From Anaeramoeba flamelloides (taxonomy: Eukaryota > Metamonada > Anaeramoebidae): a stretch of DNA of 64,000 bases. Below the pieces are notes generated by a model. The model was given only the letters and a program-made list of their open reading frames with translations, searched no databases and was not told the origin of the DNA. Made by a program: the position numbers and the translations under genes. The stretch covers positions 3,286,001 to 3,350,000 of the forward strand of contig JANTQA010000021.1 of NCBI GenBank assembly GCA_027625915.1, written 5' to 3'. Shown in pieces: positions 45,603 to 57,362 of this stretch; within the stretch, counting starts at the first letter, position 1; every line of letters begins with the position of its first letter.

Positions 45603-48518
45603 ATGAAAAATTTTAATTTTATTCTTCTTCTTCTTCTTGTAGCCATTGTCTCAAGCTCAAGAAAAATCTCAGTTAATGAGAACAACGAATCTGAAACATC
45701 TAATTTACAAGTTATTGATGAAACCTGTCCCGACACCCAGTGGCAAAAAACTCCTCTCACATACGAAGATATTCCAATTGGGGGGAATACGGTATATATT
45801 AACGGAACTGGGATCTTTAAAGGTGATTTTAATTCAGACTACCATACTTTCATTTCAAAGGAAGATAGTAATGGTTTACCTACTGGAGTTACATTTAGCT
45901 CTAGCATAGATCCACTCAATGTAGAATGGGAAATAACACCACCTACTTCTGGATGTGAAAGTACACATACAATAAAATTGGTGCTTACAGACTCATGCCC
46001 AGATCCAGAAATAAAGAAAAGATCAACTTGGACACTTCACTACACAAATTATCCACCAATAAAATTAATGGAATTTGAGGCACCAAATATAATTACTGAC
46101 GAAGATTTTGAATTTGCTTTCCCATCAACCTTGTATAGTAATGAAGCCAATGAGGATATCATTATCACCGCAAGACTAGAGAATGGTAATACTTTGCCTG
46201 CTTGGATAGATTTTGATAATGACGAACATAAATTTTCTGGTACAGCACCATCAAATTCAACTGAGGATCTTGCTGTTGTGGTTTTTTTATCTGATTCTTG
46301 CAATGATCATGCTGACTTAGTATATCATTTCACAATTGATGTAGTCGATCCTATTATCCCACCAACACTTGATGTACCAATTGGAAAAATCAAATTGGAC
46401 TCGATGACAGAATGGGAATTTTGGGTACCCGAAGGCACCTTTTCTGGAACAGATTTACAGTATTCTGCAAAACGTTCGAAACAGACTGACGATACCAATA
46501 CCGATCCCGTGATCATTACCGATGAGGATGGCGATGGCGATGGCGAGTTAATAGTGAACTGTTCAAAAAGCGAAGACAACAGTGATGACGAAAGTAACGA
46601 CGTACTCTGCAAATCGAAAAAATGGTGGCACTTTGATAGTGAATTAAAAAAATTCACCGGAACAACCCCTGATAAATGCAAAAAGAAAATGCAAATTGTA
46701 TTAACTGCAAGCAACTCTGAGGGATCTGAATCAGACACATTATATATTACTATAAAAAACCCAAAAGTGAAATCTCGTGATAAGCTTACGCCACAAACAG
46801 CCTACACAAATCAAGAGTTTGTATATGAACTCGAAAAAAATGCATTTGTAGACAAACAGGATGAGACCATTACATACTCTGCTGACGTTATTTCATTCGA
46901 AAATGTAATCGCAAGTCTACCAACATGGTTAGAAATAGACCCTTCAACCGGTACATTTGTCGGTACACCCGATTACGAACAATGCTCCGAAATATTTAAT
47001 ATCACGGTGTATGCCAATGACGATTGCCCAAATAATGGCGCATCTGACGATTTCACCTTAGAAGTTGTTAACAATCGACCAACTACCAATTATCAATCTA
47101 CAAACTATCAAGTTACTGTTGCACAAGAATTCGAATTTTCACTTGGAGACAACATCTTTTCAGATGAATTTACAGATAGTTTAAAAATGTATGTCAAGGT
47201 CAAAAATGATGATGGAAATAATGAAGATAAACCTGAATGGCTTAATTTTGATAGATCTACATATACATTTTCAGGAACAGTTCCAAATACATATTGTACC
47301 CAAGAATTGAATATTTACGTTTATGCAACCGATGAATGTCACAAAAGAGTTAATGTTAATTTCTTACTACAAATAACAAGACCAGACCCCCTTCCAAAAC
47401 AAGATACACCTCTCCCAGCACAAGTTTTTTATCAAAACCACGATTTCAATTTCTTCTTTGAAGAGTCCGACTTATTTACAGAACCACTCTCTGGTAAATA
47501 TCGGTATCGTGCATTTTTACAACAAGAAAGGGAGGAGGTCTTAGAAGCTGATGAAGCTTTTGCAATCCCAAGGTTACCTGGTTGGATTACTTTTTCTCCA
47601 AAAGATCTTTCCTTCTTCGGCCATTATCCAGGAACAGTTTGTGAGGAGGTTTTTTATATAGTCATCATGGCGATCGATGAGTGTGGAAATAGGGGATTTA
47701 ACACATTTCCACTCGTAATCAGAGATAACCCACCAACAATTTACAAACCACTCCAAAACCAAAGAATTAGAGGCAACAAACCCTGGAGTTACACCTTCCG
47801 CCCTAGAACCTTCCTAGACCCCGAGCAAACAGACTTAAAATATAAAGCCTTCCTACATGTGCCAAACACAGACTTTGATGACAATATACTTGCTATTGAA
47901 AATAGCGATGACAAAAAACCTCAAAATGATTGGCAAAAATTACCAAGGTGGATCAAGTTCAACCCTAGAAAACGTACCTTCAAAGGTTTGTTACCACCTA
48001 ATCAATGTGACGGACATTTGAATCTTGTGGTGGTCGCTAAAGATGACTGCGGCAGCAAAACCCCAGCCGAATTTACACTCAGAGTAAATAATTTGAAACC
48101 ATATGTAAATAAAGAAATGAGACCAAAGAGATATACTAAGGGCAGCGACATTAATTTCTTAATCCCTGAAGATACATTTGTTGATCCAGAAGGCGGTAAA
48201 TTGAGATATGGAATACACTCCAACAGACCTCTAAGGTGGTTAAATTTAGATGCTGAAACAGGTAGGTTCACAGGATATGCTGCTTTTAATATTGGTCCTA
48301 GTGCTACAGTCACTTTTTATGCTATTGATGAATGTGGTTACAAACAACAAACAGAATTGGAATTCATTTTTAAAATGCCAGTAGATGGTGGCGGTGATAA
48401 TACAGACCAAGATGACGATACCGATCCAGATCCAGAACCATCACCAGAACCTTCACCAGAACCAACAATTATACCACAACCCGATACCGAATCAGATTTA
48501 GATATTGAAAACTATTAA
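45603..48518 (+). CDS. Secreted protein with eight cadherin-like (dystroglycan-type) repeats
   Basis: Single exon, 971 residues. Residues 1-18 are a signal peptide (NFILLLLLVAIVSS). Eight modules of about 100-125 residues follow. Each has the dystroglycan-type cadherin-like (CADG/putative-Ig) pattern: an aromatic-rich strand with an acidic F-x-D turn, a central LPxWLxFD-like strand, a (F/T)-x-G-T-x-P turn, then VxAxDxC and a final strand (for example LPTWLEIDPSTGTFVGTPDY). Most modules carry a Cys before the VxAxD strand and one in DDC/DEC, probably a disulfide. The tail is acidic and Pro-rich (PEPSPEPSPEP) and lacks a membrane helix or GPI-type hydrophobic end. It is therefore likely secreted or held at the surface by partners, with an adhesion or matrix role inferred from the fold. 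Base composition is less AT-biased than the flanks. Confidence 0.88.
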   Translation: MKNFNFILLLLLVAIVSSSRKISVNENNESETSNLQVIDETCPDTQWQKTPLTYEDIPIGGNTVYINGTGIFKGDFNSDYHTFISKEDSNGLPTGVTFSSSIDPLNVEWEITPPTSGCESTHTIKLVLTDSCPDPEIKKRSTWTLHYTNYPPIKLMEFEAPNIITDEDFEFAFPSTLYSNEANEDIIITARLENGNTLPAWIDFDNDEHKFSGTAPSNSTEDLAVVVFLSDSCNDHADLVYHFTIDVVDPIIPPTLDVPIGKIKLDSMTEWEFWVPEGTFSGTDLQYSAKRSKQTDDTNTDPVIITDEDGDGDGELIVNCSKSEDNSDDESNDVLCKSKKWWHFDSELKKFTGTTPDKCKKKMQIVLTASNSEGSESDTLYITIKNPKVKSRDKLTPQTAYTNQEFVYELEKNAFVDKQDETITYSADVISFENVIASLPTWLEIDPSTGTFVGTPDYEQCSEIFNITVYANDDCPNNGASDDFTLEVVNNRPTTNYQSTNYQVTVAQEFEFSLGDNIFSDEFTDSLKMYVKVKNDDGNNEDKPEWLNFDRSTYTFSGTVPNTYCTQELNIYVYATDECHKRVNVNFLLQITRPDPLPKQDTPLPAQVFYQNHDFNFFFEESDLFTEPLSGKYRYRAFLQQEREEVLEADEAFAIPRLPGWITFSPKDLSFFGHYPGTVCEEVFYIVIMAIDECGNRGFNTFPLVIRDNPPTIYKPLQNQRIRGNKPWSYTFRPRTFLDPEQTDLKYKAFLHVPNTDFDDNILAIENSDDKKPQNDWQKLPRWIKFNPRKRTFKGLLPPNQCDGHLNLVVVAKDDCGSKTPAEFTLRVNNLKPYVNKEMRPKRYTKGSDINFLIPEDTFVDPEGGKLRYGIHSNRPLRWLNLDAETGRFTGYAAFNIGPSATVTFYAIDECGYKQQTELEFIFKMPVDGGGDNTDQDDDTDPDPEPSPEPSPEPTIIPQPDTESDLDIENY

Positions 48519-49079
48519 TTTTTACATATTTTAATTATTATTCTTTTTTTTTTTTTATACAAGTTTTTCACAATATTTTGATTAAAATAGTGTATTTTTT
48601 ATCGTTCATAATTAAAACTCTGTTTAAAATATTATTAAAATTCTTCATTTGATCATTTGTCCTTTACCTATCTAAATAAATCAATTAACAGTACCTTATT
48701 TATTTTTGTTTATTCTTATTAATTATTTTTTTTAGTATGTGCTTTAATTTAAGGGAGTAGCCAAGGGAAAAGGAAAATTTTTCACTTTTTTGCAATTTTG
48801 AAGAGGATCAGAAAATAAACATTTTTTAGTCTGGTTGTAACTCATTGATTTTTATTATTTAAAGTACTTCACACATTAGATTTTTTAATTTTTTTTTTGA
48901 TCTATCAAATTACCACAAGATAATGTTGAGTTGAATTGTTTAAAATAGTGTTTCGAATGTTGAATGACTTATTTTTTATACTTATCTCAATATTTTGTTG
49001 TGGGATTTAATTTTTTCAGTATTTTTGAATTTTTTCATCATTTTGGAATTTTTTTAATCATTACAACAAAAGGAAATAA

Positions 49080-49215
49080 GAAAAATTGTTTTTATCAGTG
49101 ACATATGGAATAAATGGATTTTGTTTAAAAAGAACAGCAACATTAATATTGGAGGGAATCACAAAAGAATATATGAATGGGACTTTAATAGCTAGAGGGA
49201 TTCCAAAAAAAAAAT
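49080..49215 (+). pseudogene. Short coding-like patch, unidentified
   Basis: After a possible acceptor (TTTTTATCAG) the plus strand reads GINGFCLKRTATLILEGITK followed by EYMNGTLIARGIPKKK and a stop. The composition is protein-like. A faint resemblance to the Sm fold's final strands (xLILxGxxEYM...xRG) is noted but too short to rely on. Confidence 0.25.
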
Positions 49216-50139
49216 AATAATTATCCCACAACATATCTGGTTAGGGTTTTAAACACTTGGATTCGATGGAATTGGAGAAGTGAATATGATTATATTTTAT
49301 CAAAATTTAAACCACAAAATAGCTACAAGTTTTCATAGTTGGATTTTGAAATTGATTTGTTTTTTTAACACAGCCTAAGGTATTATCTACTTATAGATTC
49401 ACGACCAAATATGTAAATTTCCTTAGCAATTAAGGGCGTAGATACACCATAAGACATTTTAAAATTTTGAGAGAGATGAGATAAGGGTATTTTATTTTTG
49501 TGGACATGTGATCGAAAGATTCTCTAAAAAGTTTTTTTTAAAAAATTATTTGATATTTTTTTTTTTAGTAATGTTAAACAATAAAAAAAAGTGAAAAGAA
49601 TTGATAAAATTGATTTGATTTTTATTTCTTTTTTTTATACTAAATGTTTATTTTGTGGGAAGATGATTTTTTATTATTACAATAAAACTAAGAGATAATA
49701 ATTCTTTCTTCAGAAACTTTTAAAGTAATAGTTTGGTTGCCATAACAACTATTTATTCCTGAAAATTTGAGAAATAAAGTTAAATTCAGAAATTGTTTAT
49801 GGTTGTATTTTATTTTATAAAAATAATAATTATACACAGAGGAGACCATTTGATACATTTTTCAAATTTCTTTAATATTAGAGAAATTGTTATTTTTTTT
49901 TGAATCTCAGAATTCTATTATAACACTGTAATGGATTTAAAAAAATTTTTAATATTAAATTGAAATATTTTTTTTAAATACACACCTGTAATACCTATTA
50001 AGATAAACATTCTTCTCAAAATAACCGATTAAAAAAACCTTGCCCATTATCAATATATAAACCATATTCCAGGTTTTTTTGGACAAATTTTAAACAGTTG
50101 AAAGAATGACAATACCACACTTTGCATCCTGTTTGGAAA

Positions 50140-50400
50140 TAATATTGAATTAATAAATTATTTAATTTTTTGTCTTTTTTGTTTTCTTTTCATTTCCTTT
50201 TTCCTAATTACATAATATGTTTCATTAGATCTAGATTTTTCTCGATAGTTGATAGAGGGACTGTTTTGAATTTGTTAAATCAAAAAATCACACACAATTA
50301 GTAGACAGTATCTTATCATTTGATGTTCAATATTTTTTTGGTGAAATTTAACACATTTACCAATACAATTTTTGTTCCTTTCGTTTTATTATTTTGAACA
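50140..50400. repeat. Diverged repeat, partner of 11640-11886
   Basis: Shares ATTACATAATATGTTTCATT-type and ATTTGATGTTCAATATTTTT-type blocks in the same order with the segment in the LRR-gene intron. Confidence 0.5.
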
Positions 50401-51057
50401 TACCAGTTTTTATTTTTTAAGTTTTATATTTTTTTCGTTTATTTGGATGGAAATGATTACTTATAAAAACATTAATAATATTCAACTTAAAGGTGGTTTT
50501 ATATTAGGTTTGGAAAAATAAAATAAATTGGATGTTTTTTTTTATATATTGTTGATTTTGCAGGTTTTCAGATCTTTGGAATGTATTATATCTATCTATC
50601 TATCCATCTATATATATATATATATATATCATAGGTATGTCAATTTTTTCCGATTTCATTAATTGAGTTTTACATGACTAAGTAACATTCAAAATTCATT
50701 TACCAGATATACATATATGTCATCAAAACACACAAAAAATTAAATCAAATGATCTAAAATGGAATTGGTAAAAAAATTTAATTTTGTCCCTTTTTCTTTA
50801 TCAACGAGTATTTTTTTTTTAAATTACTTCTTTTTCTCTGGGTTTAAAGAGTTTACAATTTTCATGAGTTTTAAACAGAAAACCAGTTTTTTATTTTTTT
50901 GATTTTTTTTCAATATAGAAAAGAAAAAAATTTTCTTGGTTTTAAATGTAACACCCCCCCCCCCGCTTAAAGAGGAAATCATGTGTTTCCATTATTTTCA
51001 AAAGCTTTAAGGCAATTACATCCAAGCTGTATATCATTTTTTTATTTATTGTTTATA

Positions 51058-51250
51058 GTCAGTTTCACTTTTAAGGCACAAACTTTCAACGAAATTTAAG
51101 ACACAAAAAAATCTCAAATTAAGGCACAAAATTTAAGATATTTTTTTTTTAAAATTTATTTTTACTAGAATTTGAATTTTGTGTTTTAATTTAAGATTTT
51201 TATTGTGCCTTAAATTTTGTTGAAAGTTTGTGCCTTAAAAGGAAAACTGA
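51058..51250. repeat. Foldback MITE, TTAAGGCAC family, copy 2
   Basis: GTCAGTTTCACTTTTAAGGC at the left; right arm slightly eroded (TTAAAAGGAAAACTGA). Three TTAAGGCAC-type motifs per arm. Confidence 0.85.
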
Positions 51251-51440
51251 ATGTATAATTTTTTCGTTTGCATTTTTTTCAGGACCGAGAAACAAAAAGT
51301 ATAATTTAAAAATAATTAGAGAACTTTTTCAAAAAACAAAAAAATGAAATAACAAATGAAATTAAAAAACTTATAAAAAATACCAAAAAACGCAATTTTA
51401 TAAATTTTTTGTGATTTTTAATTGAAAAATTGTACTGCAA

Positions 51441-51478
<38 letters not shown>

Positions 51479-51479
<1 letters not shown>

Positions 51480-51840
51480 TTTTTCTAAAATCGTGACTTA
51501 CATGAAATAATAAATTGAAAAAAAAAATATTATTCTTTAGTATCCAAGAACAATAAATAACTTAATATGATTTGTAATACACTTTTAAGTCATTCTAAAT
51601 CTATAAAAGCATGATATATTAAATAATAAAAAAAAATAAAACCAAAAAAGAAAAAAAAGCGAGTCACAATTTTTGAAATGAGCATTACGGATTTTTATCA
51701 CTGAATTTTTACTAAAAAAAGGTTAACAACAAGATTTTTTACGAATAATTAAATTCATTTTCAAAGACATTAGATAGTCTCAATTTTCTTCATGATTATT
51801 TGTCTTTTCGAAAGATCTTATATTTTTTTCCACCTGATCT

Positions 51841-51900
<60 letters not shown>

Positions 51901-52091
51901 AAAACAAAAATTTGAAAAAGCAAAACTAAAATTTGCAAAATTAGAAAAATTGGCAAAAACGAAAAATTACAAAATTAGAAAAAATGATTCTGATCTAAAA
52001 ATGTGAAAATAGTTTTTTTTAAGAATACTGGAATAAACCTCAAAACGACCCCCATTAACATTATAAAGTGAGTTAAAATTTTTGAAAAATA
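51479..52091 (+). repeat. 600-bp TIR element (GTGACTC ends), copy 4
   Basis: Left end TTCTAAAATCGTGACTTAC, right end AGTGAGTTAAAATTTTTGAA. Preceded by a (TA)15 array (51444-51473) and containing a poly-A run of about 53 bp (51846-51898). The right end lies about 30 bp from foldback copy 3. Confidence 0.75.
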
Positions 52092-52123
52092 GTTTTTATA
52101 TAGATATTATTCTAAACAATCTA

Positions 52124-52313
52124 GTCAGTTTCATTTTTAAGGCACAAACTTTCAACGAAATTTGAGACACAAAAAAACCCCAAATTAAGGCACAAAATTT
52201 GGATTTTTTTTTTACAATTTATTTTTACTAGAATTTGAATTTTGTACCTTAATTTGAGATTTTTATTGTGCCTTAAATTTCGTTGCAGTTTGTGCTTTAA
52301 AAGTGAAACTGAC
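52124..52313. repeat. Foldback MITE, TTAAGGCAC family, copy 3
   Basis: 190 bp, arms closing AAAGTGAAACTGAC. Lies 26 bp from copy 4 in tandem. Confidence 0.9.
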
Positions 52314-52337
52314 TGCATTGATTTTCATTTCTGTATA

Positions 52338-52534
52338 CAGTCAGTTTCAATTTTAAGACACAAACTTTCAACGAAATTTAAGGCACAAAAAAAATCTCAA
52401 ATTAAGGCTCAAAATTTGGAATTTTTTTTTTACAATTTATTTTTACTATAATTTGAATTTTGTGCATTAATTTGAGATTTTTTTTGTGCCATAAATTTCG
52501 TTGAAATTTTGTGCCTTAAAAGTGAAACTGACTG
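52338..52534. repeat. Foldback MITE, TTAAGGCAC family, copy 4
   Basis: Ends CAGTCAGTTTC and GAAACTGACTG, flanked by TA on each side (TATA before, TAAATA after), consistent with a TA target duplication. Confidence 0.9.
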
Positions 52535-52559
52535 TAAATAAAAAAGGAAAACATAAAAA

Positions 52560-53115
52560 AAATAATTCTCTTGAGAAAAAAAACCCTGGAAATTCTTATT
52601 TGATTCTGTTTTTTAATTATTGTATTGAAAAAAAGACTTTAAATGAAAATAAACCCAAAAAAGATTTTTATTGTTAATATTAGGAGAATTGACGTTTTAA
52701 TTTTTTTCATTTAAAATACAATCGTTTTATTTAAGAATCAAAAATTTAAAATTCTACATCACCCACTTATGAAAACGGTTATAAATTAAATTACACTTAT
52801 TCAATACAATATTCAACCACAAAAAATCAAGAATATAAATTATTATTACCCAAATTGAAATTAAACATCTATACAACTCTATTATTTTTATTAAATACGT
52901 AGATCAATCGAGTGTAGCAAATAATTAAATGTGTAAATTAAAGAAACTCAACTTTAATGAACTTTAGGTAGGGTTATTACTAAGTTCATAAAAAATTCTG
53001 TTATTTATTATAAGGATTCGATTCGAAATATTTATATTTTAACAAAACTTTTCTTATTATTCACAATTAAAAACCATACCAGAATTTATTTTAATTTTAG
53101 GTCTTTTTTTTTTTT
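52560..53115. repeat. Diverged repeat, partner of 28130-28690
   Basis: Same-orientation homolog of the sequence just upstream of the USP48-like gene. Confidence 0.6.
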
Positions 53116-53607
53116 TTTTGAAATCACAAAAATTTAAAAAATTCAGTATATATTGCTCATTTATATTGTTAACCAATTATAACAACAATCTTAAATTATT
53201 TATTTACTTATTGGGGATTAATACCAATTTTGTAATGTGTTCAAAATGAACACAATATCCCCTTAAACATCAAAAAAAAAAAAAAAAACAAATTTGACCA
53301 TAAAAAAAAAAAAAACACAATTAAAGTATTTAGAGAGAACACAAACAGGTATAACATACATAATAAAAATCACCAATAATTCAAAAATGACTTTAATTTA
53401 ACTTTATCACATAAAAAAAAACCAGGAATAAGTGATGAACCACACAATCACGAAATATAATAAAATTCTACCAACATACAAAAACATAAATCCACATACA
53501 ACGGGATCAAAAAAAATTGTTTTAATTTTTTTATTATTGAAAAAAGATGATTTAACAAAATTACCCCCGGTTTACAATTTTATTTATTTTAATTTTAGAA
53601 ATTAATA

Positions 53608-53805
53608 CAGTCAGTTTCACTTTTAAGGCACAAACTTTCAACGAAATTTAAGGCACAAAAAAAATCTCAAATTAAGGCACAAAATTTGGAATTTTATTTT
53701 TTACAATTTATTTTTACTTGAATTTGAATTTTCTGCCTTAATTTGAGATTTTTTTTGTTCCTTAAATTTCGTTGAAAGTTTGTGCCTTAAAAGTGAAACT
53801 GACTG
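53608..53805. repeat. Foldback MITE, TTAAGGCAC family, copy 5 (best preserved)
   Basis: 198 bp from CAGTCAGTTTCAC to GTGAAACTGACTG, bracketed by TA at 53606-53607 and 53806-53807. Arms of about 80 nt pair almost completely around a central AT-rich loop of about 40 nt. Each arm holds TTAAGGCAC-type motifs at 28-30 bp spacing. Confidence 0.93.
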
Positions 53806-54111
53806 TAATAAATTATAGAAATTATCTTACTCTTAATTTTTTTTAAAAAAACCTAGGCTCTTGACAATATTCCCTGAAACTCAAAAAAAAAAAAAAAAAA
53901 AAAAACTATTTTATTTAAATAATTTATTTGTATTTTCACCCTTTTTATTTCGTTATACCGACAACGAACAATTCCTATCCTAGGACACAATAAATACACA
54001 ATATTTCTTCAAAAATAAAATTATATTTGGAATTTATGAGTATTTTAAAACACTATTCCGTCACCAATTCCAAGAAGAAAAAAGTTGATAACGGAAATCT
54101 TATCAATATTA

Positions 54112-54300
54112 CAGTCAATTTCACTTTTAATACACAAAAGTTAAATTAAGGTACAAAAAAATTCCAAATTAAGGTACAAATTTGAAAATTTTTTTATCTG
54201 AATTGCTTTACTAGAATCCGATTTTTATACTTTGGTTTTGTATTTTTTTTTGTAACTTAGATTCATTTGAAGGTTTATACCTTAAAAAATGATAATTAAG
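54112..54300. repeat. Foldback MITE, TTAAGGCAC family, copy 6 (degraded)
   Basis: Opens CAGTCAATTTCACTTTTAA and closes GGTTTATACCTTAAAAAATG; internal motifs have mutated (TTAAGGTACAAA). Confidence 0.7.
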
Positions 54301-54351
54301 TTTAGGATATTTTTTAAATAATTTCTTTGAAGAAAGAAATTTTATTCTTGA

Positions 54352-54389
<38 letters not shown>

Positions 54390-55356
54390 TAATTCACTTT
54401 TAAAAATGTAATAATAAGTTTTTAAAATAAATAAGTCATAACAATCAACTCGGTTTCAAAAAAATCAATCAATTATTTTCGATAAGAAATAATACAAAAT
54501 TTCTTTTAAAATTTTGATTTCAAATCAATTTTTCTTTTTGTTTAAAGAAATAATATCATTATAATTACCAAAACTTTAGATTAAAAATGTTTTCCAAAAT
54601 ACTTTTTTAAAAACTAAAAAAATTCAACCCATGAAATATAGAAAAACCAGATAATTTGATTATTTTAAAATTAATAATGAAAAACCCAAATCTGAATTAT
54701 TTCAATAAATACAATATAATCCAACAAAAACTATTTTCTATTATTTCTCAAATATATTTAATATTACCAAATGGATAAAAAAATTACCAATTAATAATTA
54801 TAGAAAAAAAATATTTAATATTATCAAAGAACTTATTTCAATGAAATATTTATCTTAAAACTCTAAATAATTAAAAATCATATTAAAACTTTTAAATTTC
54901 AAAAAATAAATGAAATGGCTTAAAAAAAACATTCATGAAGATTTTTTTCTATTTTAATGTCTAAAAGAAAAGTTAATTTTTTTTATTATTGTGTTTTTGG
55001 AATAAAATAAAATTTTCAATGTGATATATATTTACAAAATCTTTTAACTTACCAAAATGTAAAATTTCAACAAAATAATTTTTTTTGCAAAATTTGCTAT
55101 TTTTTATTTTACAACCCAATTCCAAACCAAAATGATCTGATCTTTTTTCTAAAAATTATTTGGAAACAATGTATTCTTTTATAAAATAATAATTAATTTT
55201 ATTTAATACCAGAAAACCTTGTCTTTAAAAATTTTATTTATCATTTATGTAACTAAATACACTATCACTTTTCGAGATTAAATGAATACTACCACTATAG
55301 AAATTATTATTCAAATCCTTACAATTCACAATTTCATACAAAAAAAAACAAAGAGA
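54301..55356. other. AT-rich spacer
   Basis: A TA array (54357-54384) is the only structure seen; no coding signal. Confidence 0.5.
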
Positions 55357-57362
55357 CACAAGAGTAAATATAAAACTGGGATCAATTTTTTTTTTATTGC
55401 TCAACAAATTAAAAAATTTCTTAAATTTCGATTTTTGGTGTTTACACAAGTATAAATTGAAAAAAATTGAATTTATAAATATTGGATCTCTGGACGAATT
55501 ACTCATCGTTCAAAAATCAAAATAATCTGAAAAATTGATTTTTCAAGTTTAGAGCTCTTTATCTCCTCTAGTTTAGAAGTTATTCTCAATTTTCGATTTT
55601 TTATCAAAAAAAAATTTTTTTTGAAATTTTGAATTTTTCATTTTTAAAAAAGGTACATTTTAACACAAAAATAATTTTTTTTTGGTATTTTAAAGATCAT
55701 CTTACTAGGGTAATTTTTGATTAAAAATGTGATTTTGGTGAATAAAATTGAAAAAATTAAGGTTTAAAAAAAAATTTTTTTTTGAAAATTTTTTTACTAC
55801 TCGTTTGATTTTCTTATTTTTGATTTACTCAAATATTATATTTATAATATATTTTAAACTACAATAGTTATCAATTTTTTAATTTTGAAATTTTTTTCTT
55901 AGATTAAAAAAAATTTTTTATTTATTTTTTTTTCACTTTTATCCAAGTTATTTATAAAAATACATAAGTTACTGTGAATATTAGTTGATAAAATGAAATA
56001 TAAAAATTTATTTGATATAGACACAAAAGTTTTTTCAAAAATTTTTTATTTTGATTTTTTTATGAAGTTTTCAAATTTAAACTTTATGAGGGTAAGTGGT
56101 TTCGAAAATATTTAGTATTTAAAATGGGTGTTTTTGACTTTTTTCAAAATTGAAAATTTTAAACAATGTATATAAAAATTTTTTTTCAAAAATTTTTTTT
56201 AAAGTACTAAAAATTGGGAACTTTGAAAAAAAAAAGTTTTTTTTAAACATCTCAAAAAAATGATTTTTATTTTTATTTTAACTGAAAAAACAATGTTTAA
56301 AAAAATTTTTTTTTTTTAATTGGAAAACTCTAGTAAATTTTCATTTTTTTCTAATTTATCATAAAAAAATTCACATTATCAATATTTTGAAAAAAAAATT
56401 ATTATACCTCATCTTATTTTTATCTAAATATTCATTTTTTCAAATTTTTGATAGTGTAATCACTAGAAAAATATTAAAAACAATGCTAAAAAATTAAAAA
56501 CAAATTTTTACTAGAGTTTCCTATTAAAATGATTTTTTTCAAAAAAAAAAAATTTTTTATAAGTTTTTTCAATTCAATTTTAAATTTGTTAATTTTTTTT
56601 TCATCTTAAAAAACTTTTAGTTTTTTTTTTAAAAAAAATATATTAGAAAAATTACTCTATAAAAATTCAATTTCATTATCTTCATAATTCTATAATTTTA
56701 AAATATTCAATAATTACTCAGTAGCTCAGCGGTAGAGCACCGAGTTCTCAAAATTTGAAAAGTGTTTAAAGTGTTTAGCCTGAGTTCGATTCCCGGAAAG
56801 ATCAATTAAATTAAGAGTTTTTTTTATTTTTTTTTTAAATTTTTTATATATAATTTGATCAATTAAAGTATATATGTTTGCTACCTGAATTTACCTTTAA
56901 ACCTTTACAAATTTTTTTTTTTCAAAAATAAAAATCTTCTTTAGGTACCAAAATTCGGATAAATGCTGGTAACTAAGTATTTTTTCTGTATGGGGAGTAG
57001 AAGATTTTAAATTATTTATACATACCAAAACCTACAATTAAAAAAATTTTTTTTTTTTTTTTTTTTTTCAAAAAAAAAACTTTAAAATTCATTTTAATCT
57101 ATGGGAGTCACTATAAAAAAAATATAAAAACAATCTCAATTTTTCATTTATTTGGGGCTCTTATATTTTTTGATTTATTGCCCAAGATAGTTGTGAAAAA
57201 TCACTATAAAAAAATTTGTATATAGAAATCGATTTTGGGCAATATCTCGAAAACTAGACGTCCTAGAGACTTCTAAACACCAAAAATCGAAATTTAAGAA
57301 AATTTTGAATTTTTTGAGCAATAAAAAAAAATTTTGATACCAGTTTTATATATACTCTTGTG
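55357..57362 (+). mobile_element. 2-kb tRNA-bearing TIR element, complete copy
   Basis: Bounded by inverted repeats of about 86 bp: 55357-55442 opens CACAAGAGTAAATATAAAAC, and 57277-57362 ends TATATATACTCTTGTG. Both contain the CACCAAAAATCGAAATTT block, in opposite orientation. No open frame of note; the body is a mosaic of A and T runs with a tRNA-like unit at about two-thirds of its length. The copy at 26138-28060 is about as long but lacks the left terminus. No target duplication could be fixed. Confidence 0.85.
56716..56800 (+). tRNA. tRNA-like pseudogene inside the 2-kb element (second copy)
   Basis: A box TAGCTCAGCGG (56722-56732) and B box GAGTTCGATTCC (56782-56793) are intact; D arm GCTC/GAGC and T arm (loop TTCGATT) fold. 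The anticodon region is about 8 nt longer than in the other copy, and the acceptor halves do not pair. T-rich DNA follows at about 56820. Confidence 0.6.

Larger units (their letters stand above)
48519..51057. other. Intergenic region downstream of the cadherin-like gene
   Basis: Contains a coding-like patch (49080-49215), a diverged repeat (50140-50400, partner at 11.6-11.9 kb), a TA/TC microsatellite (50588-50628) and a poly-C run (about 50952-50964). No intact gene. Confidence 0.5.

Noticed and set aside
46049-48313. Several minus-strand frames of 62-137 codons
   Set aside because: All are antisense shadows of the cadherin-like gene, whose plus frame is open for 971 codons with clear domain periodicity.
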